Source: Calamus simplicifolius (taxonomy: Eukaryota > Streptophyta > Magnoliopsida > Arecales > Arecaceae). Taken from it: DNA of 64,000 bases. The notes beneath the pieces are model-generated. The model saw only the letters and a list, made by a program, of their open reading frames with translations. It was not told where the DNA came from and did no database searches. Every line of letters begins with the position of its first letter. Position 1 is the stretch's first letter. Below are positions 12,590 to 23,971 of the stretch, piece by piece. The position numbers and the translations under genes were made by a program. The stretch spans positions 866,128-930,127 of the forward strand of contig UESW01003879.1 of assembly GCA_900491605.1 (NCBI GenBank), given 5' to 3'.

Positions 12590-13379
12590 TGGCCAGGGTC
12601 ATTATTATTCGATCGGTTCTCTCTTCGCTTCCTCTGTATCTTCTGTCGAATACTGCTATTCCACTACCTGTCTTAGAAGAATTGAGAGATGCTTCAGAGA
12701 CTTCCTTTGGGCCTCTATGCAAGATGGTCATGGAATGCATTTATTATCCTGGGACACGGTTTGTATGCCTATCCAAGAAGGCGGCCTTGGGATTCATTCT
12801 CTGATTGTTAGAAGAGAAGCTCTGCTTGCTAGACATGCTTCGCATTTCTCTTGGAGCCGCAGTGTCTGTGGAGCTCTCTGATGCGAGCGAGGTATGGGGA
12901 ATGGACATCCGGCTTGCCTATTCTGCCGATCCGCGGATCATCCTACTTATGGAAGGAGATTTGCAGATATGGTCAGCTTATCCTGGAGAATGTTTCATGG
13001 AGTATAGGAGATGGTTATTTGAACGATGTTATCCAGGATACTTGGATTTCTGAGCTCCCCCTTTCGAGATGGCCCTCCTTTATGAATATGGACGCCCCAT
13101 CCAGTTTAAGAGTTAAGGATCTTATTTCCGGGATTCCCACACTTGGCATATCCCCACGGTGACATGGTTATTCGGGGACGAGCTTTCTCGGCGGATCTAT
13201 CTATGCCTCTTATGCCTGGCTATGGTGGTGATTCTAGGCTTTGGCAGAGATCGTGTCTCTCTAGGGCTCCCTCCAAGGATCTTATGAGGATTTTCAGGCC
13301 TCAGTCTCGGCGCATTGAGGATGCTGCTTGGATTTGGAAGCTTCCAACCATTCCTAGGATCTAGCTTTTTATTTGGAAG

Positions 13380-14275
13380 CTTCTTTGGGGTTGCCTTCCT
13401 ATGTCTGCTCTTCTCTCTAGGAGGGTCTGTCTATTCAGCCGATCTGTTCTTTTTGTCGGCTGGAGGAGGAGACCGATGACCACGCTATCTTTCTTTGCCC
13501 TAGAGCTCAACGGATATGGCATCTGATGGGTTTTTCTAGTAGATTGGATGAAACGACATCTCCGCGCTCCTCCTTTTTTCATGATATTCGATGGGGATCT
13601 CAGCATAAAAGTGGTCTCTGGGCTGCCACGACATATCAGATATGGCTATCAAGGAATGATTTCATTTTTTCTAATACCCCTGCTTCTCCCCATAGGGTTG
13701 TGAGGAAGATAAGATTGCTGATTATGGACTATGATCGTGTCTTATCCGGTGTTGGTTTTGGCTCATCTGGCCGCTGGGGTTCCCCTGCTGCTTCGGCAGC
13801 GAACCGATATCCGGTTTTCATCCATTGGGAGCCCCCCCTCCAGGGTATGTCAAAATCAACTTCGATGGAGTGTCCATGGTAGAACCGCTGGCTCTGCGTT
13901 TATCATCCGTGGGGAGGCGGGTGATTTGGTGGCGGCAGGAGGTTTTGGTACTATTGACTATTCTGTCTGATGGCGGAACTCTATGCGAATTGGGCAGGAA
14001 TTTCTTACGCCATTCGGATTCTCCGCGCTCATCGGATCATGATCGAGGGTGATTCTATGATGGTCATCTCTTGGTTGCAGAAGGAGAATTATTCTGATGG
14101 ACCCTCTAATCCAATCTTGAGGGATATTTACTCCCTTCTGCGAGGGAACGACTCGTCCTGATTCGCCATATATATCGAGAAGCCAATGCGGCTGCTGATT
14201 GGGCGGCTTCCTTTATGGCTCAGCATACTGGCTCATGGATTGGAGGGCTGGTGATCACTGTCCTACTTTTCTTCA
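13380..14275 (+). pseudogene. LINE ORF2, zinc-finger-like and RNase H domain
   Basis: The zf-RVT region is only faint (about 13380-13500, a CXXC-like stretch around SICSFCRLEEE). RNase H begins with a VKINFDG-type block near 13848-13866 and continues with MAELYANWAGISYAI, RIMIEGDSMMVISWL and HIYREANAAADW, the last in a shifted frame after the stop at about 14160. This is the RVT_3 type RNase H found at the end of plant L1 ORF2. Confidence 0.8.
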
Positions 14276-14369
14276 GCATATTTTGTTCTCTGATGTATCT
14301 GGGCTGATTCACACGAGACTTGTGCGATCGCCCGTTTGTAACAAAAAAAAAAAAAAACTAGATTGATTG

Positions 14370-14982
14370 CATAATTAACTTGATAAATTTAGATGAATTA
14401 ATCAATTTTTGTATTAACTCAATGATAAAATCAAATCGATAATTTTATATTTTTAAAATTATATTTTGATTAATATAATTTAAATATTAATATTTTTTAT
14501 TTTATTTTTAAATCTATTTTTAAAGGTGATCTTCCTCTCCCTTCTTCTTTAATCAATTAAAAAATTTAAATTTTAAAAAATTAAAATTAATTTCAAATAT
14601 TAATATTAATATGATATTTTATTATAGTTTAAAATATTTAATTTTAAGGATTTAAATTTTAAAGCTTTCTAATAATTAAATTTTAAAGAAAAATTATTTT
14701 TATTTATCATTATAGATCATGTTTTTAATTTTAATTATGTATGAAATTTAAACTAACTAAGGTAACACGTAATGCAGGCGAAGACTATTACCAAGTATTC
14801 CTTATATCATTTAAAGATAAAAAATAAAAAAAAAGACCGAGAAATTTGTGCCTCGGAAAAAAAAAAAAAGTAAGGGACAAAGGCCATTTGCCCCGGCGGC
14901 GGAGGGGTTTTCCTATGCCTAGATTTCTAGGGATGGAGAGCTCGGTCGCCAGCTAAACCCCAAACCCTTTCCCTCGTTGTTA
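14370..14982. other. AT-rich spacer and upstream region of the mS38 gene
   Basis: 14370-14800 is AT-rich with no coding signal. From about 14880 the sequence turns GC-richer (a GGCGGCGG run near 14896), as expected for a 5' untranslated region in front of the ATG at 14983. I see no clear TATA box at a convincing distance. Confidence 0.4.
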
Positions 14983-15354
14983 ATGGCTTCCCTTCTCCAA
15001 AAGCTCCTAATAAAGAAATCTCCTCCCATCCAATCCCTTCGAATCCTTGCATCCTTAACCAAGTCCGAGCTCGCGAATCCCCCGTTCCATCCAGCCCTTC
15101 ACTGCGACCCGGTCTCGAACCCTTCCGTTCCTTCTCCTCCCGATAGCTTCCACCAATCCCTGCAGATTTACCCCAGTTTTCCCCACTGCTTTCATTGGAA
15201 TCCCGTCTCCCAGTCCGGCTTTGATCGATGCGATGACGAGAGCGATGGCGATCCGGGCACCGTGTGGGCCGACAGTGTGAAGAAGAAGAGGAAGAGGAAG
15301 ATGAACAAGCACAAGTACAGGAAGCTGAGGAAGAGACTTCGCCGGAAGACTTGA
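14983..15354 (+). CDS. AURKAIP1/COX24-domain protein, putative mitoribosomal protein mS38
   Basis: A 123-residue protein on a single exon. The C-terminus, residues 98-123 (positions 15274-15351), is strongly basic with KKKRKRKMNKHKYRKLRKR and ends RLRRKT. This is the AURKAIP1/COX24 signature (DUF1713), which in mitochondrial ribosomes belongs to small-subunit protein mS38. The N-terminus MASLLQKLLIKKSPPIQSLR is basic, hydroxylated and lacks acidic residues, consistent with a mitochondrial presequence. A central YPSFPHCFHWNPVS stretch (residues 63-76) resembles the linker of plant members. The ATG at 14983 is the first in frame; the two codons before it are TTG TTA. The length fits the plant family. 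A CTG/GTGAGG just after the stop could be the donor of a 3'-UTR intron, which is inference. Confidence 0.88.
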   Translation: MASLLQKLLIKKSPPIQSLRILASLTKSELANPPFHPALHCDPVSNPSVPSPPDSFHQSLQIYPSFPHCFHWNPVSQSGFDRCDDESDGDPGTVWADSVKKKRKRKMNKHKYRKLRKRLRRKT

Positions 15355-16830
15355 TCTGGTGAGGGCCTATGTCGTTTTTTTTTTCTTTCTTGTTTTAAAA
15401 ATTTTAGGATGAGTAATTTGGGTAAAGTTTGGATTTTTTTTTCTGTTAGTCTTATGAAAGTTTTGATTTTGAGGTGATTTTTGTCTAGATATTTGATGCA
15501 CATTGTTTGCAATAAGAGTCATAGGTGTCTGCAACCTCCTTGTTGCCAAACTTTTGAAATTTAGGTTATGTTTGGATCTTTGGAGGGAAAGGAAGGGAGA
15601 ATAAAAAGAAGTATATGGATGAAAGGGAAAGGAAAGGAAGAGTTATGCTTTTTCTCTTGTTTGGAATGGATGGAAGGAAAAAGAAGGTAATATTAATTAT
15701 CTTATTTGGATAGAGAGGAAAGAAAAATAAGGAAGAGAGTTATGTGATAATTATATTCCTTTAGAATAGGGAATGAATTGTGAGAATGAAAAAAAAAAAA
15801 AAACGAAGAATAGAAAATGAAAAAATATTTTAATGTTTAAAAAATATAATTAAATATTTTTTTTTCTTAGCTTGACAAATTTATCCTCGTTGAGAAAGAA
15901 ATAGGGAATTGGTTACTCTCATTTTCCTTCTCTCTCTTTCATCTTTCTTTCAAACAAACAAAATAACTTATGACCTTTCTTCCTTGTTTCCTTCTCCTCC
16001 CCTCTCTCTTGACATACACTATCCCATAATATCACATCTTTTGTTCATCTGCGCATTGTTCTGTTTATATTATATTCATCTTAATCATTTGTTACAGTCA
16101 TACAATCAATATGATCAAAACAACAGAAGTGAGCAGCTTTGAACTTTAGCCCGTTTGATGAGCACCTTGGAATATCTATTGGGCTTTGACTTTATTGAGG
16201 GCCTTGAATTCTTTGTCCCTACTGAAATTGTAAGTTTATCCACCACTTTGCATGTAAGAATTTATCTGTAAAACCTTGCCTTTCAAAAAAAGAAGCCTTT
16301 GCATATTAGAAGGTAGTTTAATGATGACAAATATATTAACATTGAGATTTATGGCTGACTTTTGTCTATTCCTCTTGTTTCACGTTTTCATTGTTGCTTC
16401 ATTGTTTTCTTCATTGAAATCATGTAGCTTTCTAGCATTCCCTTCCTTTCTGACGCACCCTAGTTACCTCCCATGATTACTATACCGTAGGCTTCTGTGT
16501 ATGAAAAGCCATGTATGCATAAAGTTTCTATCTTTCAATCAGTGCTTAAATGAGAAGTTACCCTTAATAAGTGATTATCTTGAGAATGAGAAAAACTGTT
16601 AAGTGATGATTATTTTTGTTTTCATACTCTATTTCACTTTACCGTCTTCCATTTATTTTTCCTATTTTTTATGTCTTAATGATTATACAACTTAGAAGTC
16701 ATTGCCATATTAATTACTTATCATTTGGTAATTTTCTTACTTTAAAATCACATCCAATGTGCTTATTATCCAAACTGACTGAGTTTCTCACATGATTTCT
16801 TATAATTTGATCTGTATCATTCGAACTTTA
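15355..16830. other. 3' flank of the mS38 gene with a MITE-like insertion
   Basis: No further coding region is supported. The first 200 bp are T-rich and may be 3' UTR or intron. A dispersed MITE-like repeat occupies about 15563-15965; the rest is ordinary AT-rich sequence up to the LTR at 16831. Confidence 0.4.
15563..15965. repeat. MITE-like dispersed repeat, copy 1
   Basis: It begins TTATGTTTGGATCTTTGGAG and ends near CTTTCAAACAAAC, so the ends are loosely inverted. A second copy in the same orientation lies at 30997-31378, with shared runs such as TCTTGTTTGGAA, AATTATCTT and AGAATAGGGAAT. It is purine-rich on this strand (GGAAAGGAAG). The superfamily is not determined. Confidence 0.55.
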
Positions 16831-17601
16831 TGTTATGCTGAGAAGCTTAATGGAAAGGAGAAATTTATGGTTTTGGGCTTTAGGATATGCAGGAACTAAA
16901 CTTGTACTTAGTTGGACTTTCTATCCAGATCTGGGTTGTTAGAAAAGGTGATGTACAAGTGAGGTTTCTGAGTAGAAAATATGCAAGGGAGTTTCCTATA
17001 GTTTGTGGATTTAAGGATGAAATGGACACTTCAGGGGAAAAAGTGCAGAAATATTATAAAAGAAGGTAGGTGGGAGAGAGAGGGCAAACGGTCAAGTTTT
17101 GGACTCACGTAATGATGGCCTTGCATGAAGATTGAGCCTCGCACTCATGAGAAGGAATAATGAAGAAGGAGAAGATATGGCTACCTGGAATGAGTGGGCC
17201 AAACCACTGAATTTGTGTCATAGAAAGAACTCCAATGAAAAAAAGGGCTTCTAACATTAATCAAGACTATATCATCACTATTATATGAAACACCCTAAGG
17301 GGGCCATACTATTCATAAATGACAAAAAAACAGCTTATGACCAACATGCCTGTCCGCTTATATAATCTAATTACAAGTCAGCCATTATTTGGTGCCCAGG
17401 TAACTTATTGACCTAAGTAAATATAAAATCAAAATAGCCTCTTCTGTGTGCTTGAGTAAGTGATTTAATGATTAATAAGATATTAGAAAATAATAGAAAA
17501 CTACATGAACCTAACTGATGGTTCTAACAGTATTGCCAGGATTAATAAGACTTCAAACTATTAATTGGCTAAGCACTTGATCATTGACTCTTTCGGTCAC
17601 A
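16831..17601 (-). repeat. Element D left (3') LTR, diverged
   Basis: It pairs with 23972-24720 along its length. Shared stretches include GTACAAGTGAGGTTTCT / CTACAAGTGAGGTTTCT, AGAGAAGATATG or close variants, and AAACACCCTAAGG. The outer ends are approximate because the copies are much diverged. Confidence 0.55.
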
Positions 17602-17694
17602 AATTATCCACAAGCTCAACTTGTTGACTGTATCATGTGTTTTCTCTGTCTCATGTTCAAGATCTTCCTAATGTTCTCTCACTCATAAAATCTG

Positions 17695-17699
17695 GTTAT
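17695..17699. repeat. Target-site duplication of element A (left)
   Basis: GTTAT immediately precedes the 5' LTR; the same five bases follow the 3' LTR at 23124-23128. Confidence 0.85.
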
Positions 17700-19265
17700 T
17701 GATGGGCCAGTTAACCCCATGGGCAATAATGACAGCATGTTCTGGACGGTCCGGCAATTCCTAGGCGGCCTTCCTAGACGGCCCTATCTTCGGCGGCCTT
17801 TTTAGGCGGCCCCATCCTAGATGGCTATCCTCGGCGGCCTTCCTAACGGCCAGTCCTAGTCGGCCTCCCAAGTCGGCCCAGTCCTAGCGGCCTCCCAACT
17901 CGGCCTCCTAAGTCGGCCCAGTCCTAAGCGGCCTCCCAACTTGGCCTCCCAAGTTGGTCCAGTCTAGGCCCCAGACTCCCAAGGCGGCCGCGGCCGACTA
18001 GACGAGAACTCGGCTCACTCCTGCTTCTCGGGCCATCAATGAATGCCAAGGGGCCACTTTCGGAAGGAGTGTCGCACTCTGACATGGTCTCTCCCTTTAC
18101 GGTGACCTGACATGTTAGTATTTCCACCTTGGCTTAAGCCAGGCCAGCGAGACCGAAAGTCAAGGATGTGATAAAGTTCATTGAAGACAACATTCCCTCT
18201 TGCCGTAGGCCTAAACTAAATTCTTTATGACAACAACATAGGGAGAGTTGTACTTTTCAAAAGCCATGTGAACTCTTCTCATTAAGGAGAGGGTTGTGAG
18301 CGTCTTGTCACCTTTCTCATGAATCTGGACAAAACAATCCATGGTGTCTGATTCAAAGCAAGATGAGGTGAGCCTTATCTTGACCAAACCGTCCTCTTAG
18401 ATAGTTCTGTCATCACGCTGGAAAGGAGGAACTTTTGCGCTACCACGGGGATGGTGATGCAAGACACCAGCATGCTATAGGCCAAGAGCTACCTGCTGCA
18501 CCTCGTGGATGGCCGTCTTCGTTCCCAAGTCCAGATGGTGTCTCCCAACTCTCGGTTTCAACATCCATCCCAGCATCAGGCAGACGTAGGAGGCGGAAAG
18601 GCTTACATGTATAGGAATCTGCATGTGTGGGGCTCACATGCTGGGCTCCACCGTTGTCTGTACATGCAAGGGAGGGATATAGGATAACAGGTGGTCACCC
18701 ACCTTTGACGAGACAGCGCTTGTAGCTCTGATATGCCACTAAGAAGCAAGCATCTTCATAAATGCTCTGACAAGCAGCATCTCAAGTTCACAGACATCAG
18801 TTCTGACATTCCATCTACAAAAGTCATCAGTTATCATAACACCCAACCACTCAAACCAGATGAGCCCCAAAAGTCATGGTCCATCATGAGGCTCTACGTG
18901 ACTCATTCCTTCGCTAGATGACAAAGCTCCAAGCCTCTCAGGCAAGACACAGAGTCCAAAGATGAATAAATTGGGTAAGAGGGACCCCGACAAGGTAACC
19001 CAAAAAAACCAACAACCACAACAACACGCTCATTCTGGCTCATAAGAGCTCTTCTCTAAGTTCTCTCTTTCTCTTTCGAGCTTCCTCAAGCTTACGGCTG
19101 TTGCCCAGAGCATTGACTTGAGCGTCGAAGGATTCCTCGGAATCTTCGGTCCACGGGATTTTTTGTAGGCTTCGATCGCGAGAAGCTCGCCGAAAGATCC
19201 CGGGCTCGCTGGAGAAGACGATCGGATGCTCGCAGACGTTTGAGGAGGGTCATCTGGCAACAATA
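17700..19265 (+). repeat. Element A 5' LTR
   Basis: It starts TGATGGGCCAGTTAACCCCA and ends CTGGCAACAATA. The beginning (17750-17990) is an imperfect GC-rich array of GGCGGCC/CGGCCTCCC words. The later part has a CT-rich stretch near 19055-19080. Its counterpart of the 3' LTR's TATAAAAG reads CTACAAAAG at about 18814. Confidence 0.88.
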
Positions 19266-19268
19266 GAT

Positions 19269-19287
19269 TGGCGCGCCAGGTAGAAGG
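19269..19287 (+). other. Primer-binding site of element A
   Basis: TGGCGCGCCAGGTAGAAGG lies three bases inside the 5' LTR. This form is common in Tat-like plant Gypsy elements. Element B carries the same type in mirror position. Confidence 0.75.
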
Positions 19288-19475
19288 ACACGCTAAGGAA
19301 AAAGAGCTCTACCTCCTTGAGCTGTAAGCCTTTGTCCCTATAAGACAACCATGGTTGTAACGCACATGTTGAAGGCCTTCGCTAGTCATACCGGGAGGCA
19401 TTCACATCGCACCGAGCAGCAGAAGACCATCTTCTCTGCTCCTTCACCACCAACCTCAGCTGCTCTAGTTAACCA

Positions 19476-20450
19476 ATGGCCATCCTCAATCAACAAGTTC
19501 AAGCCTTGATTGCAGCAGTTCATGAGTGCAGGAGCAACGCTCGGTGGCCACTCAGCAGCAGCCCAAGCCTCTCATCACCTATGATAGCTGCACCAGTTAG
19601 CCAACAATCCACTCGTGGAGATCTTCTCAAAGGGAGGTTCATCGCCATCATGCTTCACCTAAGCACCACTACCGTGAAGCTTTCAATAGACTGTGGTCTC
19701 CTACCTTTTGCTCGAGCATTCCCTCTCTCTGACGGCATGGGAAGGAATCCGAGCGGGAGCATTAGCAGTGGCGTCACTCCTTCCAGTACTCATATTCCAA
19801 GTCATCTGGGAGGACCTTAATCATGAGATGAGAGGCGCTGGACGAATAATAGCGACGGTGGAGGAGCTTAGCCAAGGCTCAACAATCAACCTGAGGCAGA
19901 TCACAACACTCATCCATCCCTCACTCGTCGTATTATGGAAGAGCCCATTCCTTTCATGTTCGTCTTCCTCAGTTGGATCTGTTTGATGGCACCACAGATT
20001 TACTTAACCATCTCAAAAGCTACAAGGCTCTTATGCAAATTCAAGGGGCAACTGATACCCTTTTATATATGATTTTTTTCGATCACCTTGCGGAAGGCTG
20101 CGTGCGTTTGGTATTCTGGCCTACCTCCATATAGTATCGACTCTTTTCGACAGTTGGAGATGGCTTTCTTGATGCACTTTGACATATGTCGAAAGATTTT
20201 TCGGGTGGCAGACAGCCTGTTCTCCATTCGACAGGAGGGAGAGTCCCTAAAGGATTTTGTGGCCGTTTCAGGATGGCCGCATGCAGTTTATTACCTCAAT
20301 GATGTTGTGGCCATTTTGGTCCTGAAGCAGGGACTTCGCCGCTCCCGCTTCACTTATTCACTAGACAAGAAACCTCCTAACTCCTATCGAGCTCCTAAGT
20401 CGTGCACAGAAATATATTCGCACGAAGCTGACTTCACACGAGGGCACTAA
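19476..20450 (+). pseudogene. Tat-like gag remnant of element A
   Basis: The N-terminal part has LNQQVQALIAAV (19476 on). The conserved gag domain runs in shifting frames from about 19965 to 20400: LFDGTTDLLNHLKSYKALMQ, then AACVWYSGLPPYSIDSFRQL and DSLFSIRQEGESLKDFV, then LKQGLRRSRFTYSLD. This is the Retrotrans_gag pattern that builds the particle shell. Stops and frame changes near 20070 and 20260 disable it. No CCHC finger or protease follows. Confidence 0.75.
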
Positions 20451-20999
20451 AGGAAAGATAGCTCTGTGATACTAAATTGCAAGCCTTCGCGTGGTCGCAA
20501 GCACTTAACTTTTATCAATTATGCAGTTATATTGGAAGGCATCAGGGGCAGAACAATTTCGAGAATGGACAAACTTGAGACATTGTCCATGGCCAGCACC
20601 TCAAGCATTTATGGGCATTTTATTTCCTGGTGGTGGTAAGCCGAGAGGTGTTGGGGCTATTAATATAAGGTGGAGATGAGACAAGGGGCTTTAACTGTTG
20701 ACTCTACCAACCCCCTCTCTCTCTTTTTTTCTCTCTGCTGCACTTAGAGCCAAACCGAGCCCAGGACCTTTGTAAATTCTTTCTAGGTGCTCTCAAATTT
20801 TGGCACTAGTACCTTCCACCTTCAATCGACATAGTTTTCTGGGAGGGCAGGTTGTCAACTTAGCAGGAGACAATTTTTTCAAATAAAAAGCTCTCAAGCC
20901 TTTAATCGACGTCGACACCAAACACGACGCAAAGGCAAAAAAGCTACAAAAGCTAAGTATACTACACTTTAAGAAAAAGTTTCTTTCCATTCAGCTTTC

Positions 21000-21300
21000 A
21001 AACCCATGGGCCGACGCGAGAAACCCTCGTGGTGATTTTCAAAATGACCTTGGTGGCCCCGCGATCATAAGGACACTCCCGGACCGGCGCGAGAAACTTC
21101 TGAGGCGGTTCAAGTCCTATGGTTCCGGCGGCCCGAGTCAATCCCCGTGGTAATTTTCAAAATGATCTTAGTGGCCCCCGCGATCATAAGGATACCCTCG
21201 GACCGGCGCAAGAAACCTCGAGGCGGTTTAAATCCCATGGTCTCGGCGGCCCCGAGTCAACACCAGGGCCAGCCGCGAAACCCCCGAGGCGATTTTTTTT
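21000..21300 (+). repeat. Imperfect tandem repeat, about 130 bp unit, element A interior
   Basis: Two long units and a partial third share GATTTTCAAAATGA / AATTTTCAAAATGA, CGCGATCATAAGGA and CGGACCGGCG at about 21034-21110 and 21152-21240. Tandem repeats in the 3' noncoding part are frequent in Tat-like elements. Confidence 0.7.
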
Positions 21301-21539
21301 TCAGCCATGGCCTTATACCTGCCTCAGTAGCCTCAATGGTTTTATTGCAGCCTAACGACTCTATCAACCTCAGCGGCTAGCGGCCAATATTGGCCAATTA
21401 GAAGCCCCAAGTCGGCTCACAGAGGGAGAGATCAACCCCAGCTCACAGTTGATGGGCATCCATTTTACTCTGCGTTGGGAGAGGATTGCTAGCTGCCTCA
21501 GCTAGTCGAAGAGAGCATGCAGATGTTCACACAAGTTAG

Positions 21540-21542
<3 letters not shown>

Positions 21543-21597
<55 letters not shown>
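21543..21597. repeat. (TA)n microsatellite
   Basis: An uninterrupted alternating AT run of about 55 bp in the 3' part of element A. Confidence 0.95.
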
Positions 21598-21604
<7 letters not shown>

Positions 21605-21651
21605 AAAAGTTCTACACTCCTTCAACTTGGCAGATGCGAGGCTCACAAGCT

Positions 21652-21668
21652 CAAGAGTGTGGGGGTAA
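21652..21668 (+). other. Polypurine tract of element A
   Basis: CAAGAGTGTGGGGGTAA directly precedes the 3' LTR start TGATGGGG. This is where plus-strand DNA synthesis would be primed. Confidence 0.6.
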
Positions 21669-23123
21669 TGATGGGGCCAGTTAACCCCATGGGCAATGAT
21701 GAAAGCATGTTCTGGACGGTTTGGCAATTCCTAGGCGGCCCCATCCAAGATGGCCATCCTCGGCAGCCTTCCTGAACGGCTCAGTCCTAGGCGGCCTCCC
21801 AACTCGGCTCAGTCCTAGGCGACCCCAGACTCCCAAGGTGCCGGCCGACTAGACGAGAACTCGGCTCACTCCCGCTTCTCGGGCCATCAATGAATGCCAA
21901 GGGGCCACTCTCGGAAGGAGCGCCGTACTTTGACACGGTCTCTTCCTTTATATTGACCCGGCATGTTAGTATTTCCATCTTGGCTCAAGCCAGGCCAGAG
22001 AGACCGAAAGTCAAGGATGCTGACAAAGTTCATTGAAGACAGTATTCCCTCTTGCTGTAGGCCTAAACTAAATTCTTTACGGCAGCAACAGTGAGGGAGT
22101 TGTACTTTCCAAAAGCCATGTGAACTCTCCTCATTAAGGAGAGGGTTGTGAGCTATCTTGTCACCCTTTCCATGAATCTGGACAAAACAATCCATGGTGT
22201 CTGATTCAAAGCAAGATGAGGTGAGCCTCATCTTGACCACAACCGTCCTCTTAGATGGTTCCGTCATCACGCTGGAAAGGAGGAACTTTTGCGCTACACG
22301 GGGAAGGTGATGTAAGACACAGCATGCTATAGGCCAAGAGCTACCTGCTGCACCTCCGTGGATGGCCGTCTTCGTTCCCAAGTCCAGATGGTGTCTCCCA
22401 GCTCTCGGTTTCAGCATCGTCCCAGCTCCAGCAGACGTAGGAGGCGGAAGGCTTACATGTACAGGAATTTGCATGTGGGGCTCACATGCTGGGCTCCACC
22501 GTTGTCTATACATGCATGGGGAGGGATATAGGATAATCAGGTGGTCACCCATCTTTGACGAGATAGCGCTTGTAGCTCTGATATGCCACTAAGAAGCAAG
22601 CATCTTCATAAATGCTCTGACAAGCAGCATCTCAAGTCTCACGGACATCAGTTCTGACATTCATCTATAAAAGTCATTAGTCATCGTGACACCCCAACCA
22701 CTCAAACTAGATGAGCCCCAAAAGTCATGCTTTATCATGAGGCTCCAAGTGACTCATTCCTTCACTAGATGACAAAGCTCCAAGCCTCTCAGGCAAGACA
22801 CAGAGTCCAAAGATGAATAAATTGGTAAGAGGGACCCCCGATGAGGTAACAAAAAAAAAACCAAAACCACAACAGCACACGCTCATTCTGGCTTACAGAG
22901 AGTTCTTTCTAAGCTCTCTCTCTTTCTCTTTCGAGCTTCCTTAAGCTCACGGTTGTTGCCCAGAGCACTGGTTGAGCGTCGGAGGGTCCCCGTCATCGGA
23001 ATCTCAGTTTTCAAGACTTTTTGCAGGCTTCCGACTGCGAGAAGCTCGCCAGAAGATCCCGAGCTCCTGGAGAAGACGATTGGACGCTTGCGGACGTTCG
23101 AGGAGGGTCATCTGGCAACAACA
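21669..23123 (+). repeat. Element A 3' LTR
   Basis: It pairs with 17700-19265 and ends CTGGCAACAACA before the GTTAT duplication. A TATAAAAG motif at about 22665 could be the LTR promoter. The GC-rich repeat block at the start is shorter than in the 5' LTR. The minus strand has a 221-codon open frame (22552-21887) that is broken in the 5' LTR and matches no family I recognise. Confidence 0.88.
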
Positions 23124-23128
23124 GTTAT

Positions 23129-23971
23129 GAATCCCTTACCATGTCCTTTTGTAGCCCTAAGTTCTTTTCTAGTGGCTAATTGTATGCCTTTCATGGTGCA
23201 ATTTCTCCTTGTTCAATGAACTCATGCAACATGAAATCAATGTTCTTTGACAGCCACTGTAACTAAGGATCTTAAAAGGTGATAATCTTCACTAGTAAAG
23301 AGAATATGAATTGGATGGTAAGCACTTCTCTTATTATAAATACTGTTCACCTCTAACACTGTATTTTCATTAGCCTTAAAGTGATCATCATGAGCAACTT
23401 GTTCTTCAACCTTCAGGGTATCCTATGTAGTTACTAAAGTTTGTGGTGGATATTGTGGCATGTCATCCATGGTTATCTAAACATAAATGATGATTATAAG
23501 ATCTTGAGGAGGTTTCCAATGTTCTGACTTTCAATATTGTTCTAGATAACTTGTTTGTTGGCAAAACTATCCAAAGCCTCCTAAAGTTCTTTCAATTTCC
23601 TTGCTATAATGCACTCTTTGCTATACTCTTAGTTTTGTATAATGAGAATCCGTTGGAAATTGTAGATGATGCCATGTTCTTTATTGTGATATTTTCATAT
23701 GTTTGACTGAACTCTTGGGTGGTAGGTGCTTTAATCCTCAAACTATGATGTGTATCTTAGAACCTTTGAGCTTTAAGATTTTGTGATCTTTTGCATTTCC
23801 AGCCTTGAGATAGATTGGTTGATGGCTTGTAGTGTCAAATAATATATCAAGGTGATTGGTATAATTATCAATAATTAATTACATTTTCTTGGAGTCCAAA
23901 GACCATACCTTTGATGCCATGACTATCTTCATGGGTACACATTAGTGACTAACCTAAATTTGATGCCAAAC
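23129..23971. other. Interior remnant of element D
   Basis: AT-rich sequence between element A and the right LTR of element D. No gag, protease or RT wording is found on either strand. The only signal is the decayed primer-site match near 23961-23970. Confidence 0.35.

Larger units (their letters stand above)
8380..14357 (+). mobile_element. L1-type LINE, near full length, frameshifted
   Basis: It is bounded by a 14-bp target-site duplication and ends in a poly(A) run at 14342-14357. It carries ORF1 (DUF4283-type) then ORF2 with AP endonuclease, reverse transcriptase, zinc-finger-like region and RNase H, the layout of plant L1 elements. Several frameshifts and stops in both ORFs mean it cannot move now. 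At almost 6 kb it appears complete rather than 5'-truncated. Related 3' fragments occur at 42512-42752 (plus) and 45129-46470 (minus). Confidence 0.9.
17700..23123 (+). mobile_element. Element A: non-autonomous Tat-like Ty3/Gypsy retrotransposon
   Basis: Two LTRs (17700-19265 and 21669-23123) surround a 2.4 kb interior and are flanked by the 5-bp duplication GTTAT. The interior has a primer site next to the 5' LTR, a broken gag, imperfect tandem repeats, a TA run and a purine tract before the 3' LTR. There is no protease, RT or integrase, so movement would have needed enzymes from a relative. The gag resembles the Tat branch. Confidence 0.88.

Noticed and set aside
14977..14982. Upstream extension of the mS38 gene by two codons
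   Set aside because: The codons are TTG and TTA; the first ATG is at 14983 and fits a plant start.
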